A stretch of DNA of 64,000 nucleotides from contig NC_040011.1 in assembly GCF_000972845.2 (NCBI RefSeq), positions 23,363,062-23,427,061 of the forward strand, read 5' to 3'. Of the stretch, positions 1 through 11,640 are shown piece after piece. Numbering within the stretch: position 1 is the stretch's first letter; each line of letters opens with the position of its first letter. The stretch is from Larimichthys crocea. Taxonomy: Eukaryota > Chordata > Actinopteri > Sciaenidae. Position numbers and translations under genes: made by a program. Below the pieces are notes generated by a model. That model worked only from the letters and a program-made list of their open reading frames with translations, ran no database searches and had not been told where the DNA came from.

Positions 1-230
1 GAAAAATGAGAGAACGATAGAGTCAGTAAGGTATTCATGCCAGACTGGCATAGCAGCAGATGCTTGCTGGCATTTAATTGAGTTGTTAATGCAGCACACA
101 AAAGCAAGAGGCCCCTGATTCAATTTGGCTGTTTCCGTCTCAACCGACTGCCCTTTGTGTTTCATTAAGGGGACACAGGAACACCTGGTGGGGACCCGGG
201 GAGCCATCGTCACCTTCCTCTTCAAGCAAG
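1..230. other. Enhancer-like non-coding block
   Basis: Mixed-composition sequence without long open frames. It holds a 15-bp perfect inverted repeat (ATGCCAGACTGGCAT, 37-51) and the homeodomain-like word TTTAATTGAGTTGTTAAT near 73-90. It looks unlike the AT-rich filler that follows. Regulatory function is inferred only from composition and motif content; no gene is seen. Confidence 0.25.
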
Positions 231-904
231 GTGATGGACTTCAACACTGGATGTGACAGTGACAGGTCTAGCTCAGAGCTACGTCTCAAATCTTTTAACG
301 CTTTACAAGCTGGGCTGTACCCATATAGATCCTCAGACAGGGATGTCTCGGTCTGTCTGAGGTTTCAGATAAAGACACACACACTAAAGAGAGGGACTGA
401 AGTAAATCTTAAAAGCGATGTGATATAAAAAGTCAAGCAAATGTGTTGTATAGTTATGGTTATTTAAGCTGAAGACAATTTGCTGAAATTGATACATTTC
501 CTGGTGCTTTGTGACTCCACTTCATGAACATACAGAGAAAAAAGGCAAAGGTGAGAAAATCTGTTAGAATAAGACAAAGAACTGAAGTGTCTGGTAAGTT
601 CTGAGTCAGAAGCTAGCTATTGCTAGCAGTCTATAAGCAGCGGTTTTGAGGGAACATAAAAAGCAAAACTACAACACTGGTCAAATTCACATTAATAACA
701 CAAGGTGGAAATTGGTTAATTCAATCAGAACATAAAATAGTAATTTGATTGTATTGTCCGATATACAGTAGGAATGCTGAATTATAATATTAAAACAAGT
801 TAACAGTATTTAATTTTTAAGGACTCTTGGAAATAAGGAAGGAGTTTGAAATTAATTAAAATTTATCTGTCTGGTTTTCATTTGCAAACATGTGCAGAAT
901 TGTC
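231..904. other. Non-coding, nothing recognised
   Basis: AT-rich sequence with many stops in all frames. A 65-codon frame at 231-428 has no recognisable product. GCTAGC occurs twice four bases apart near 612-627. I see no repeat family or motif cluster. Confidence 0.5.
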
Positions 905-1095
905 TCGTCCTTACTATTTCTTACAATGTTAGAAGTGACTTCATGGGTTGCACTTACAAGGAATTTGACTTGGTGGAGTTGGCACAGAATTAACATTAAG
1001 CAAAAAATACAATATATAAAATATATATACATATAAAATATAGGATAAAATCTGTGTGTATGTATAGTATTGTTCTGTATATCCTTGTCTTGTGT
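905..1095. repeat. Fish dispersed repeat fragment plus AT-rich tail
   Basis: The phrase ACAAGGAATTTGACTTGGTGG (shown here in part: ACAAGGAATTTGACTTGG) near 956-975 is a familiar piece of a dispersed teleost repeat. It is followed by the AT-rich, ATATAA-containing stretch that usually trails it (1000-1060). I match it from memory, not by search. A related fragment lies at 52,894-52,985. Confidence 0.5.
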
Positions 1096-1182
1096 CATTT
1101 CTTATACCACATTTAATAATTGTATTCTTATTAATAAGATAAAGGTTATTATTGCTATTATTGTAACTGAGTGGCAAGGGTG

Positions 1183-1248
1183 CAGGGAGCGAGAAGGGAG
1201 GGTGGGGAGCAGGTAGGAAGGGGGGAGGATGGAGGAAAGGAGGGTTGT
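1183..1248 (+). repeat. Purine-rich (G/A) tract
   Basis: About 65 bases almost entirely G and A on the plus strand, with GGAGG/GAAGGG words. Such tracts can form triplex DNA or bind GAGA-type factors. Here it directly precedes the CpG-rich cluster at 1368. Confidence 0.55.
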
Positions 1249-1367
1249 CGCCTCAGGCTGCGTGTGAAGTGATGCTGTAAAAAAGGTCCGTCCTGCCCAT
1301 CCTCACCGCCTGGCCGGGAAACCAGCCACCCCTGACGCATCAAAACCTGTCAGAAGGAGAACAGAGA

Positions 1368-1650
1368 CACGGCGAGGTCACGGCGAACGGGACGGGCGAC
1401 CTTCTCGACGCCTGCTGATGTCTTTTTCATTAGTCGCCGAGGGGAGGGGTGAGGGGGAGTGGGGAGTTGCGGATCCGGTCGACTGCCCCAGCGAATTGGC
1501 CTGAAATGCAAGGCAATCGAGGCTAATGTCATTGCCCACACAAATTAATGCAAGTGCCATAACGTTGTGAATGTTGCTATTAATATGGAGGAGGTTCTGT
1601 AAGGAATTATCTAATCTCCTCATGCATTTTATGATCTATGTAAATGAACA
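1368..1650. promoter_or_regulatory. CpG-rich cluster with homeodomain-motif block
   Basis: About 16 CpG dinucleotides fall between 1368 and 1520, far denser than the AT-rich surroundings. The next 130 bases hold TTAATGCAA, GCTATTAATATGG and GGCTAATG words typical of homeodomain-bound enhancers. No TATA-initiator pair or open frame points to a gene. It may be a small unmethylated island or an enhancer core; this is inference from composition. Confidence 0.35.
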
Positions 1651-1959
1651 CGGAGGTTGTAACTAAAAGGATGATTAAACTGTCAAGTGTTGGATATGAA
1701 ATTAGATTCAATGCTAGAATTCTCAATCTGACTTTTACTGCTTTCAAATTGAAGATTGTAGGTATTGTAACATGGCACATGTAACATTTTATTGTTGCAT
1801 TTAAAGACAGGACGTAGCTGTTGTTGGGTATAAACTGTGCGCCTAAAGAATATTCTTGTGTACTGTTTCAGTGATAGCAACACATACACGAGTTTTTAAC
1901 AGATTTGGTGGCCAAAGTGTAGAACTCAACCAATAAATAAAATGAACATACAAACAAGC
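1651..1959. other. Non-coding, nothing recognised
   Basis: AT-rich sequence with no long frame. No repeat or motif cluster was seen. Confidence 0.5.
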
Positions 1960-2240
1960 TACCAGCCTCTCGTTTATTGACATCTTCACTTTTAGACACA
2001 AGCCAATCATTATGGGGTAATTGGAGGTTAATCATTGATCTCAAATAAATCACCCATCAATAGCAGCATTTTCACTCATTAGAGCTTTATCCTCACATTA
2101 TGCTAGTTTGTACTCGTCAATAGTTTTTGCATTCATGTAGGTAATTACTCAAGACTGTGTTAATCTTCACATTGCCACACAATTAGTCAGCCATTTGTTA
2201 TAACAATGATAACAATAACACACTAATGGATTTGTAATTA
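1960..2240. promoter_or_regulatory. Homeodomain/SOX motif-dense block
   Basis: Within 280 bases there are repeated homeodomain cores (CAATCATTATGG, GTAATTGG at 2017-2024, GTTAATCATTGATC, GTAATTACTC, GTAATTATTAAG). Two SOX cores AACAAT lie 9 bp apart at 2202 and 2211. There are no frames over about 60 codons. Motif density suggests a conserved developmental enhancer, but conservation is not tested. Confidence 0.4.
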
Positions 2241-2274
2241 TTAAGTTGTGGTTGCCTTTTTTTCTTTTTTTGTA

Positions 2275-2480
2275 CATTTACAGCAAATTACTGGCTAACC
2301 ACTGGAGTAAATTCACAGTAATGTATAGTAATAATTACTGTAAGTAACATAGATAAAAATCTACAGTAACCAGATACAATCCTACTGTAAAAAAATATGG
2401 TATTTTAGAGTAAAATTATGGTTCATCATCGGGTATTTACAATTAATTTTCAGTTTGCAATAAACTACTGTAATGACACT
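2275..2480. repeat. ACAGTAA-type MITE-like repeat
   Basis: The sequence starts TTTACAGCAAATTACTGGCTAAC and then alternates ACAGTAA/TTACTGTAA words on both strands (CACAGTAAT, TTACTGTAAG, CTACAGTAACC, CCTACTGTAAAA, CTACTGTAATG). This matches my memory of an abundant short inverted-repeat element of fish. Ends are approximate. Confidence 0.45.
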
Positions 2481-3659
2481 TTTGCAATGTAATTATTTTG
2501 AATATTACAGACAATTGTTGTGAATTTGAATCAAAGCAGCTTTCTGAATACGACTTCCTCAATCCTTGTATTCTTCTGCCTCTTCATAACAAGCATATTA
2601 GCTGCTGGTCATTCAGCTGAACCTTGGGGGAATACGTTGGCTCTGGCTGCATTTTTAACTGTTTAACTGTCCGTATAGCTTCACATGAATCACAGCTACA
2701 CACAATAGTCTGCCGGCCCTCATATAACAGAGTCCTTTTCCGCCCCTGAAATATTGCAAGGGACTGGGGAAAGGCAGCGCTTCCAGAGAGGATGTGAACA
2801 TGGGCCGTGGGCACATTGTTGGCCTTGAGTCTCACCACACTATAGTCTTCCAGGGCTTTTGGAGTAAAGGGGGGGCGGTAGTTGGTAGTCTACTTCTGTG
2901 GTTTCCTGTTCGCATGGCTTTTAGACCTACAAGACACCAGGGACCTGGCCACTGTGAAAGAATTTTCAAGGGAGGCGAGTAAATCCCTTCTTGACGTCAA
3001 CAATGTGTTGGGTTCGCGTGACGCGTCGAAAGCTGAGAAATAGGTGAAAATGAGTTGGACGCTTTTCCGACGGTATGACTCAGCGCTGTGTGTTTACTGA
3101 GGGAGACTCTGAGCCACATGCTTCCTTCTGAAAGACTACAAGGCCAAATAAATAGTATGCTCCGCCCTGCAACAGCGATAATAAAACTGAACAACTTTTA
3201 TTCATTTGGTCCAGAAGTAAATCATTTAGTAGCATTGCAGATTTCATTTTAATGGATATCAAATCTTAACAATAGCACGCACATTAAATGCAAAACAAAA
3301 CATGCAGGCCTTGCACGAGAAGTAAGAAAGAGAAGTGAGTGATTGATGACTAGAGCAGTCATCATTTGGGTTTTTGGTTGGAAAAAATGTTGAGAATGTC
3401 TTTGGTTTAAATTACAAGATGCATTAATTAACTTGTCTAAAAGCAGCACAAAGAGAAACATTCTGAGTTTTATGACAGCAGACATCAGTAAAGAAAAAAA
3501 AGACTAAACAAATCACGTAATTTCTCTTTTATATTTCACTCAAAACGAGCTGCCTTTTATGAACTATAGTTTCAGCATTGCATAAATCTTGGAACAACTG
3601 TCACCACCTCAGGAAAGGAAGACAGTTTTTTGCTCTGTATCCTTGTCATGTTTGCACAT
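2481..3659. other. Non-coding, little recognised
   Basis: Mixed sequence with overlapping short frames on both strands around 2584-3485 and none convincing. A PBX-HOX type word TGATTGAT is at 3340-3347. A CRE-like TGACGTCA sits at about 2992-2999 and a TGACGCGTCGAA stretch at 3019. No repeat family was recognised. Confidence 0.4.
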
Positions 3660-3880
3660 TGGCATGACCCCCTATTGTTGTACAGGAGCAGAAAGGAGCT
3701 CTTTGATGCGCTAAGTGATTTACAGACCTACAGGACATAAACAAATGGTTCATTCAGGACTCTGGGCAGGAAGTGCCCTCCAACTTCAAACGGGCGCTCC
3801 GAAAAAACAATAGCCCGAGGTCGATTTCTCTTCTGTCACATTATACTGTCTATATAAATAAAGATACATTGTCACTGAGC
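3660..3880. promoter_or_regulatory. Enhancer-like non-coding block
   Basis: More complex, GC-balanced sequence (GGGCGCTCCG, GCCCGAGGTCGA) within AT-rich neighbours. It ends with TATATAAATAAAG. No open frame. Regulatory role is a guess from composition. Confidence 0.25.
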
Positions 3881-4165
3881 TCAGATGGCAGCACTGGACT
3901 GGAATAAGAACTGCTATGTATTTTTCTTGCCCCTGTAATGTTTGTCACTGCCTATTAAAAGTTGAGTCATGTGAAGGATCATTTGATATTTGATCAAAAC
4001 AATTGTGTCTCAGGATATTTTTAATCAAAATGCAAATAACACTGTGCATAAACAGTAATAGACATGAAGTTAATGTGGAGGAAAGATACTGGTTAAACAG
4101 CCAGGAGTTTAATGTCAGGCGTTGAGTGACATTTTCTTTGTTGTTGGAATTTTTTACTGCATGAC

Positions 4166-4195
4166 TGGGAGAGAGAGGGAGAGAGAGGGAGAGTG
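4166..4195 (+). repeat. (GGGAGA)n short tandem repeat
   Basis: Three near-perfect copies of an 8-10 bp GGGAGAGAGA unit. Ordinary simple sequence. The stretch from 3881 to 4799 around it is AT-rich and holds nothing else I recognise apart from an octamer ATGCAAAT at 4030-4037. Confidence 0.7.
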
Positions 4196-4799
4196 GTTTG
4201 AGCTCTGAATCACGTGGTGAAGCCAGATTTATTCAATCATGATCAAAAGTAACAACTATGTAACATTTTTATGACAATGTGTATGATTTTTTACTATTGT
4301 TATATTACTTTTATGCTCCTATAAAGTTGAAATTTGTTCAAATTTCTGCTGCACTGGTCATTGAAGTTTAATCATGTGAGAGAAGAAAACTGGGAGAAAA
4401 CTCAAAAAAGGTTCTGATTACGCAGCAGAGTGCCTTGAAGCAATAAAACATAATAATAGAAAAGTAAATAAAGAAACATTGCGTTGCATTATTGATTTTC
4501 TATGCAATTTTCACCAGTATAAAGATTTTTTTCAATTGAATCTGGCAAATTTTAACAACAATTTCAAAAATATTGACCCTTACTTATTGATAGCAGCAGT
4601 AAATAATATATTACTTATATCACATAGTCTCATAATCAACAAAGACCACATGTATGACACATTCTGACACGAGACGTAAGTGCAAAAAGCAGTAGGATAC
4701 ATATACACATGAATATGATATATAACAAATAGTGTGAAATGAATACAGTAAGATATATACAGCTTGTGCAGTAGCAAAAACTGGTAATTAGATCAAATA

Positions 4800-5260
4800 C
4801 ACTTAATACAATTTATGCAATAGATAAGACTCTCGCTTTATTTGTTCTGTGAAGAAATCACAATGAAACCCTTCACAATCCAAGTGGAAGTTAAAACTCA
4901 TAAATCTTAATATAATAGCATGTCCGTTTGATTTGGGGGCTGAACCTCTCACATCAGCCTGGAGGATGCTCGGAGCAGAAAACAGGGGGCTGAGGTGTAA
5001 GTCGCCCTTTAAATCGGCATCCTGTTGTGTTACAAAGTGAGAAATAATCATTCATTAACCCCTCTGACCTGGCAGAGGAGGGAGGGGGTGGTTACATTGA
5101 GCCCCTCATTGTCTCGCCCCCTCTGCAGCAGGGTCAAGCCGATTGACAATGCACATAATGATCTTAAATGGATTAACTGGCCAAACATGGCTCAGAGTTT
5201 CCTTTTCAATTATGAAGTGAATCGGTTTATAAAATGGAGCCCGGTGTGGGTAGCAGGGAA
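4800..5260. promoter_or_regulatory. Long enhancer-like block
   Basis: Complex sequence with homeodomain-type words, especially 5140-5185 (CCGATTGACAATG, ATAATGATC, GGATTAAC) and 5045-5060 (AATCATTCATTAAC). The only frames run on into the GT repeat and are spurious. Word density and contrast with the flanks suggest a conserved non-coding element; unproven. Confidence 0.4.
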
Positions 5261-5286
5261 CAGAAGACCCCCGGGGATTACTGGGA

Positions 5287-5287
5287 G

Positions 5288-5345
<58 letters not shown>
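5287..5345 (+). repeat. (GT)n microsatellite
   Basis: About 59 bases of GT dinucleotides with one C interruption near 5294. It generates the long spurious Val-Cys and Thr-His frames on the two strands. Confidence 0.95.
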
Positions 5346-5349
<4 letters not shown>

Positions 5350-5720
5350 ATGGAGGAGAGAGGGGTGGTTGCAGCCTTCAGGACAGACAGGGGACTCACT
5401 TGGAAAGGTATTTTATAATGGGAGAGGCTAGATGAGAGCTGAGAGGGTGTATGTGCCAGCATGTATGTGTGTGTATGTGTGTGGATGTGCCTGGGGGTCT
5501 CAAACATGTCATCTCTCAATAAGCTCCCTGAGGTACAGAGTTTATTGTCACAGTGAAGAGCCTGACAGACAAGTTAATCAATCTGGCAATTTGGTGTTGC
5601 ACGTCTCCCTTGTTGCCACCCATCCCCCCCTTCACACACACACGCACATACACGCACATGGGTGGGAAGGGGGGCATGTTTGTATTGCAATGTTCTAGCT
5701 TCAGTTGTTAAACAGCAGGT
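5346..5720. other. Block with flanking GT/CA runs
   Basis: Degenerate GT repeats (5455-5490) and CA repeats (5634-5660) flank about 120 bases of complex sequence (5505-5625) containing CTCAATAAGCTCC and AAGTTAATCAATCTGG. The centre may be a small conserved element. No gene. Confidence 0.3.
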
Positions 5721-6749
5721 GGAAATTATCTTCTTGTTATCTCAGCCTTTTCTCACAAAATGAGTGAACTGAACACAACGAACATCTGCATGAAAAGTGA
5801 GAGAAATATGTTTCCACTCTCTGGAAGGATTAACACAAGTAACAGGAAGTAGTCTGACACTAAAATAGAGTGCTACAAGTAAAAGTGTTGCGTTCATGTT
5901 TGTACATGGACAGATTTGTACTAATTCAAAAATCCAAATCTATCCTCGAGCACACAGGTTTGACGTTGGCTGAATGATTGATCAGATGAGCTACAGGCAG
6001 ATTCAGGTTCCTGTGAGTGTAACTACGCTCCAGCCTGGGTGTGTGTAATGATAATAAGTTCTGTAATCTGTCCAAGTCCTGCAAACAATTCTTTGTTTCC
6101 AGTCAGTTTTCCCACAACAAACTCGACCAAAAACACCCGGTTAAACAAATGAAGAGGATGATTTTTAATCACAATAATAATAGTGAGAATTTTATAAAGG
6201 GACAGACACACACACAAATAGAAAACAGCATTTAAAAGCAGTTCATGAGCAGTGCTCATCACAAGAATGCATTGTTTATTATGTTTATCATTTATTATAT
6301 GAACGAATATGTCAAAATATATCAGTATTTTCCTGCGTATTTTACTTACTAAACTAAATACTTAAATATAGAAAGAGAAAAAAACAATAACCACTTTTTA
6401 AAAAGTATGGAGTAGTATTTGTCATGATTCTGCTAATAAACAATAACCTAGCCATGTCATTTTCTTGTGATGCTGGGGGGTGGCATGAGATTTAAGATTT
6501 GATTAATTCAGGCAAAAAATACCTGATGAGACCTGGTGAAGAAATAAATCATTGAATCATTGATACTGAACAATAATACTCAAATCACTTTCTTGCATTT
6601 TCAGCTGCTCAAAAATGATCTTGATATCAAGCTCAGCTACTGAGGATTAAGAAACAGGTTTATTTAACAGGATTGTTATAGTGATATTGTCTCACTTCAC
6701 TTCTTACAAAGCATGCTGTTCTCGATTGGAAATATTGACTGATCTGATG
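5721..6749. other. Non-coding, nothing recognised
   Basis: AT-rich sequence. A TGATTGAT word occurs near 5974. Frames at 6023-6262 overlap on both strands and have no recognisable product. No repeat family seen. Confidence 0.5.
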
Positions 6750-6852
6750 GAACTATAATTCCAGCTCCAAATAACTCCCTAAAATTACCGCCCATGTGCT
6801 TGGGCCCTTTCTAGTTCTTAAATACGTGTGTGTGCTTTCATGAGCAAACGTG

Positions 6853-6884
<32 letters not shown>

Positions 6885-7260
6885 CGTTGTACGTCTGCAC
6901 GCCTCTTTTGCTGCACGCTCAAGTGTTACATGATCTAAGTGGTTTTTGAAGCGCAGCACAAGAGTTGACCGCAGCACTGTGCTGTGTTGTGACAGCTTTG
7001 ATTAATTTGATAATGATGACCTATTGTGGCACTTTATGCTAAGGTAAGCACAGCTGTCTGCCCGGGTCAAGAGGAGTAGGAAGAGGTCGCGGTATAAGAG
7101 AGTTAACTTTGTTAATGGAGACACGGCCGAAGGGGAGACTCACACCAAGGACAGGGATCAATGAAAGAGTCTTTTAATGAAATGGACAGTAACCTTGAGA
7201 GGGATGTAGGTCACCACACTGGCAGAATAAATGACTCCAGTCAACCACTGTATTTGCAAA
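6750..7260. promoter_or_regulatory. Enhancer-like block around a GT repeat
   Basis: Complex sequence either side of the GT repeat at 6858. The 6990-7015 part reads GACAGCTTTGATTAATTTGATAATGATG in overlapping pieces (homeodomain and TCF-type words). 7060-7100 holds GGTCAAGAGG and GTTAACTTTGTTAATGG. No coding signal. Enhancer status is inferred. Confidence 0.35.
6858..6884 (+). repeat. (GT)n microsatellite
   Basis: 27 bases of uninterrupted GT repeats, flanked by degenerate TGTG. Confidence 0.9.
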
Positions 7261-7919
7261 TGCTCACTCACGTTTTATACGATTTGTATCATCTGCTTGT
7301 GTTTATGGCTTTTTAGACTTCTTTTTTTAGTAATCTTTGCTCTGTTTGACATCACTTTACATCTGGTACATCAGCACAACTGAAAGCTTCAATACAAAAA
7401 CGCTCTCATATTTACTTTCTCTCTCTGTTTCTCTCTTCTGTGTATTTCTTCACAGATACAGTTCTTGGGTCTGAGTGGAAAGCTGCTATTTCCCGTCAAG
7501 CGTTAGCCCTCACTGTGAGAGTTTTACTCTTCCTCACTTTCTTAACAGGGAGGAGACGAGACACCCGATAGCCGTTCGGGCGGACTGTGAGTCATCCGTT
7601 TCCAGCGTCGACTGGAACTTGAACCTTTAATCCCGAGGATCTCAGAATCCGGAGAGTTGCAGATTCCTTATCATTTACATTAATCTCAGGAATTTGCACC
7701 ATGCCAGGAAGACACAGGCTCCACTTACTTAACTGACACAAAATAAGGCAACAGCTATGATGATACTTGACTGGTTTTAGCCACACAACCATATCATGCA
7801 CTTGGTTGTAAATAATAATGTAATAAGATTGGCAGCAGACACAGATATTTAATGTCAGCAATGTTATTTTATTTTTCTTTACATATAGTGAGCATCATAG
7901 GAAGCTGACGTGAGTTTTT
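7261..7919. other. Non-coding, one mixed block
   Basis: Pyrimidine-rich sequence up to about 7450, then a more complex 190-base piece (7450-7640) with CCGATAGCCGTTCGGGCGG and several CpGs. It may be regulatory. No gene supported. Confidence 0.3.
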
Positions 7920-8640
7920 CTTGAGAGACATATATTGTACAATTGCTACACTTAAATTAGATTATTCTATCTTATCGAGTTTAGTTTGTCTCGTATTTGT
8001 AACTTTTGAATGCCTTTACGGAACATCAAAAAGAGATTTACACGATCCTACTTCGATTGAAATGACCAACGTTCTCAGTGTGGAGGTTTTTATTACTACT
8101 TCAGCAGTAAAGATCTGCAGCTCTCACCTTCAGCTAAAAGTTCAACCTCGTCCTTAGCCAAGTCCTTTGAAGTGATCCTTTCAGAAAGAAAAACTCCAAC
8201 ACTTGTCCATAAACCATGCCAGGCTCTGTACCAATGCCCATATGTGAAATTAATACCTATTTCAAAACCAACCCTTTCAAACAACCATCGCATACACTTA
8301 CACGCCGTAATCTGTCTCCTGAACTCTGTAAGGCTCGTCGTGAAAGAAATCGGCTATCAGAAAGACAAATTGTGAATAAATCTTTTGCGTGCTTTTGTCG
8401 AAAAATCTGGATGAAAACGATTGCGGAGGAAATCCAATCTGGTCTTTGGAAACGCTGCATCAAGGTAATTCAAGACAACACAGCAGCTGTAAGGATGACA
8501 TAGATCGTTTCGAAATACCTCTTTTTCCACTTTGCGATATCGGACTGCAGCGGCTGCTGGAGATTTCTTTACCAGGAACCAAAGAAAGCGGCGGCTTCTC
8601 CTATAGAGCTCTCTTCATTTGATCACAACCATATTGAGTG
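7920..8640 (+). other. Unexplained stretch with overlapping open frames
   Basis: Three overlapping plus-strand frames (7921-8157, 8216-8503, 8389-8622) of 77-95 codons lie in consecutive sequence unusually free of low complexity. The 95-codon frame has a basic, Arg/Glu-rich middle (ARRERNRLSERQ) followed by a Trp/Cys-containing part. I recognise no family. It could be a decayed transposon coding piece, an unusual conserved block or chance. No splice sites or initiation context single it out. Confidence 0.25.
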
Positions 8641-10539
8641 CAGCAAAAGTCATTTGTCGGATTTATCTTTGAATTATTGCATCATTTTAGACTACAATGT
8701 CTGCTACATATCACTTCATGACATGGATCACTGTGACAGTTACAAAGCCGAACACGGAAGTATATGATGTTGAGAATTCCAGCCAGAGTTCCATGTACCG
8801 TATATTTTTAAAAACTCATTCTGAGAAGGGCTCTTATTGTGGATATAAATGTTGTTGCTGTTTTAAAATGACATTGAAACAAACATGACATTTAATCTGA
8901 AGTGTTAAGTGCTGTATCAAGAGCACACACAAGTAGACAGTTTTATGACCTGATTACATGTTGCTCTCTGTGACACAATACACTGAGCCAAGAATGTTAA
9001 GTCAGCCGCAGTTTGTGAAGGGAAGAGGGTGGTCGTGAGGTTAAGGCTTCCCAGAATAGTTGAGCTTTGTAATCGGCATGCAACAGCTCCAGAATGTCGT
9101 GATAGCTGCTAATGGCGAGGATGATCTCTGCCTCCCAGCAGGTATCACGTCCCATGTCAGACAACAAGGTTAAACATGGTTAGACATGTTCTGTTGTTGG
9201 CTAACAAATATTGTCATTACTCACAAAGGAGATTACAGTCATGTGTTTTCTGTCTTGTGATATAGAAAAAACAAAAAGGAGGACGATACTTCAGTTTTCA
9301 GCAGAACACAAATATATGAAAACTTGAGCAAAAAATAAAAATGATTTTTCTTTATGTAGAAAACATTGATAAACTCTTGACCTGTTGGTAGCAGCTGCCC
9401 TCAGAGCTGCTGAAAGAGGATTGTTCAAACTGTTTCAATTGTGGAACATGCGATTGTCATGTACTAACATGCTGCTGCTTCCACTGTACCTTCCCTGTCT
9501 GAGAAACATAATAACCACTTGTGCTTATTTATCTGCAAAGCCCTAGTTGCTAAACAATAATCTTATATATTATCCTTGCTTTTGTAACATTCTGGCATGT
9601 ACCTAACTAGTGACTGATGCTATAAATCTAGAGATGCTAGAGAATACCTTAAAACCAGAACTGATCTGCGAAAAATTGTACTTCTAGAATAATTTGGAAT
9701 TTCAAGTAAATTAACACCTATACCTCTACTTAAGGAGCATCAGTAACCACAGTATAATGGCATTCTATTAGCCAAATATTTCTTGAAAAAGTGGTATAAT
9801 CCAAGATAACCAACAAAAAGAGTGCATATTACGATCCAACTTTAAACAGAGCAGAAAAAGGGCATCATGACAGTCAAAGTTGTGTTGGATGGTTTTATTT
9901 AGCACCAGTAAGCATAACTCTGTGGAACAACTATAAATTTAGGAACACGGTTGGTCACAAAGCAGGGACCAAATCACGAAACATTCATCATTTGATTTAC
10001 AGGCTCATTTATCCTCAACCTCTGAGACCACAAATGCAAATTCCTATACTATACAAGAATCAGGGAACCTCCTCACTTTCCTAAAATTATGATGGTCATT
10101 GAGAAAGCAGGTTAAACCAAAGATAGAGGGCCAACCTTAAATACAAAGCAGCAGGAGATGGAAGAGTTGGCTTTCAAAGGGAGATATATGGCCAGTACAA
10201 GACCAGGATCAGTTGCTTTGGGAACTTAAAACCTTGGATGACAGTGAGAGCCATTTATAATATTAAGATGAATAGGCTCATCCTGGCACCAGTCGGCGTG
10301 GTTGGGAGTTTGTCTAGTTTGATGCAAATGAACCAGATCACTGTGTGTTTAGAGACTATTTAAAGACACAACGCTGAGTTAAAACAGTAGGAAAAAAATC
10401 TTCATAGTGCACTTAACAGCAAAGCCCCAGAAACACAGTAAGATTATAAGTATAGCCTTTTTGCTACATCTTGGTAGTTATCCACCTTGTTGATTTTAGT
10501 ATACAGGCATAATCCTTTACTATTGAAGAGGTATGACAG
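8641..10539. other. Non-coding, nothing recognised
   Basis: About 1.9 kb of AT-rich sequence with no frame over 63 codons and no repeat I could place. Octamer words ATGCAAAT occur at 10,034 and 10,322. Confidence 0.5.
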
Positions 10540-11640
10540 TGTCTGCCTCACCTCATTTCGGGAGTATCCCACTGTGGCAGGTAAAACCTCCCAAATCAAT
10601 AGCACATATGGTCCACATTAGAGTGGGAAAGGCCTCCAAAAAACCTTTCTCTCCGAGAGTGGCTCACATCGATGACAGACACATTCTGATTCCACATATG
10701 TTGAAATGTAGAAAGCGTTACATGGCCTCTTTGATACAGGATGATTTATAGGGCCTTGACACCAGTTGCAAATGTCTTTGGCGAGGGCAGGGGGAGGCCT
10801 ACACTGCAAGTGGATAGTGTCGATCAACCACCACAACAAAATGGATTGCGTTTCCACTCAGAAGTTTCTTGACCTGTCACTTTCGTAGTCCTTGTTGGGT
10901 CATTGTCATCAAATGTCAAGCTGTTTCTTTTTCTTAGATTGAAAGAAAGAAAGGCTGGCAAAAACTACAACCTCATGGATATTCAGTGCCTTCACACTGA
11001 CAATGCCATCTGGAGGAAATAAGGAATTTTAATCGAACTTCTCTCAGTATTCTTGTTGTGCAGAGATTTCATGCTCCAATTAGACAGGGGGTTGAGGCAG
11101 ATACAGGCAGAAAAAAAAAAACAGCAGACAAAGCTTGGTGAAATCTGCCCAGTATGCATCAAGGACCCTGCCAAAGTGCTCTGCATTACAAAATAAGGTT
11201 GGCTAGGGTCACTGTCTTGTGAGGTATAATTATATCGTAAAACTAAGTCCCTCGCTTCAACATAATGGTAGATAAACAGAGTCTGATTTGTGACACTTCT
11301 CAAGTTCAAATCCAGACTGATGCAGCTAACTCAATTAGCAAATAGGGTATCACCAGCCCCTTAATAGGGATTGGTGGGGATGAGCGAACGTGTTCCCAAA
11401 AATTAATTGCCTATCACATTTCTTGTATTCATCAAAGTACCCCTGGCTAATGGCACGGCTAAATCCATATTCAGCGAAGCGCTCATGTTCCATTAGAAAT
11501 GTCAGTCATTCGCTTGACAGAGTGGCGCAGTAATGTTTGCTGTTGACTCACGCCCTTCAAGAAGGCCCTACCATGCAAATGAGGTCTTTAGCTTTGTCTC
11601 TGTGACGGAGTAATTTGGTTTAGAAGGCATATATAAATAT
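10540..11640. promoter_or_regulatory. Extended enhancer-like region
   Basis: Three denser pieces: 10,540-10,850, 10,980-11,300 and 11,340-11,640. The last is the most enhancer-like, with AAAAATTAATTGCC, CCCTGGCTAATGGC, GAAATGTCAGTCATTC and an octamer ATGCAAAT at 11,573-11,580. Frames of 72-105 codons overlap on both strands and are not convincing. Function is inferred from motif content only. Confidence 0.35.

Noticed and set aside
5025..5519. Frames of 136 and 137 codons on opposite strands
   Set aside because: Both run through the (GT)n microsatellite as Val-Cys or Thr-His repeats; no domain outside it.
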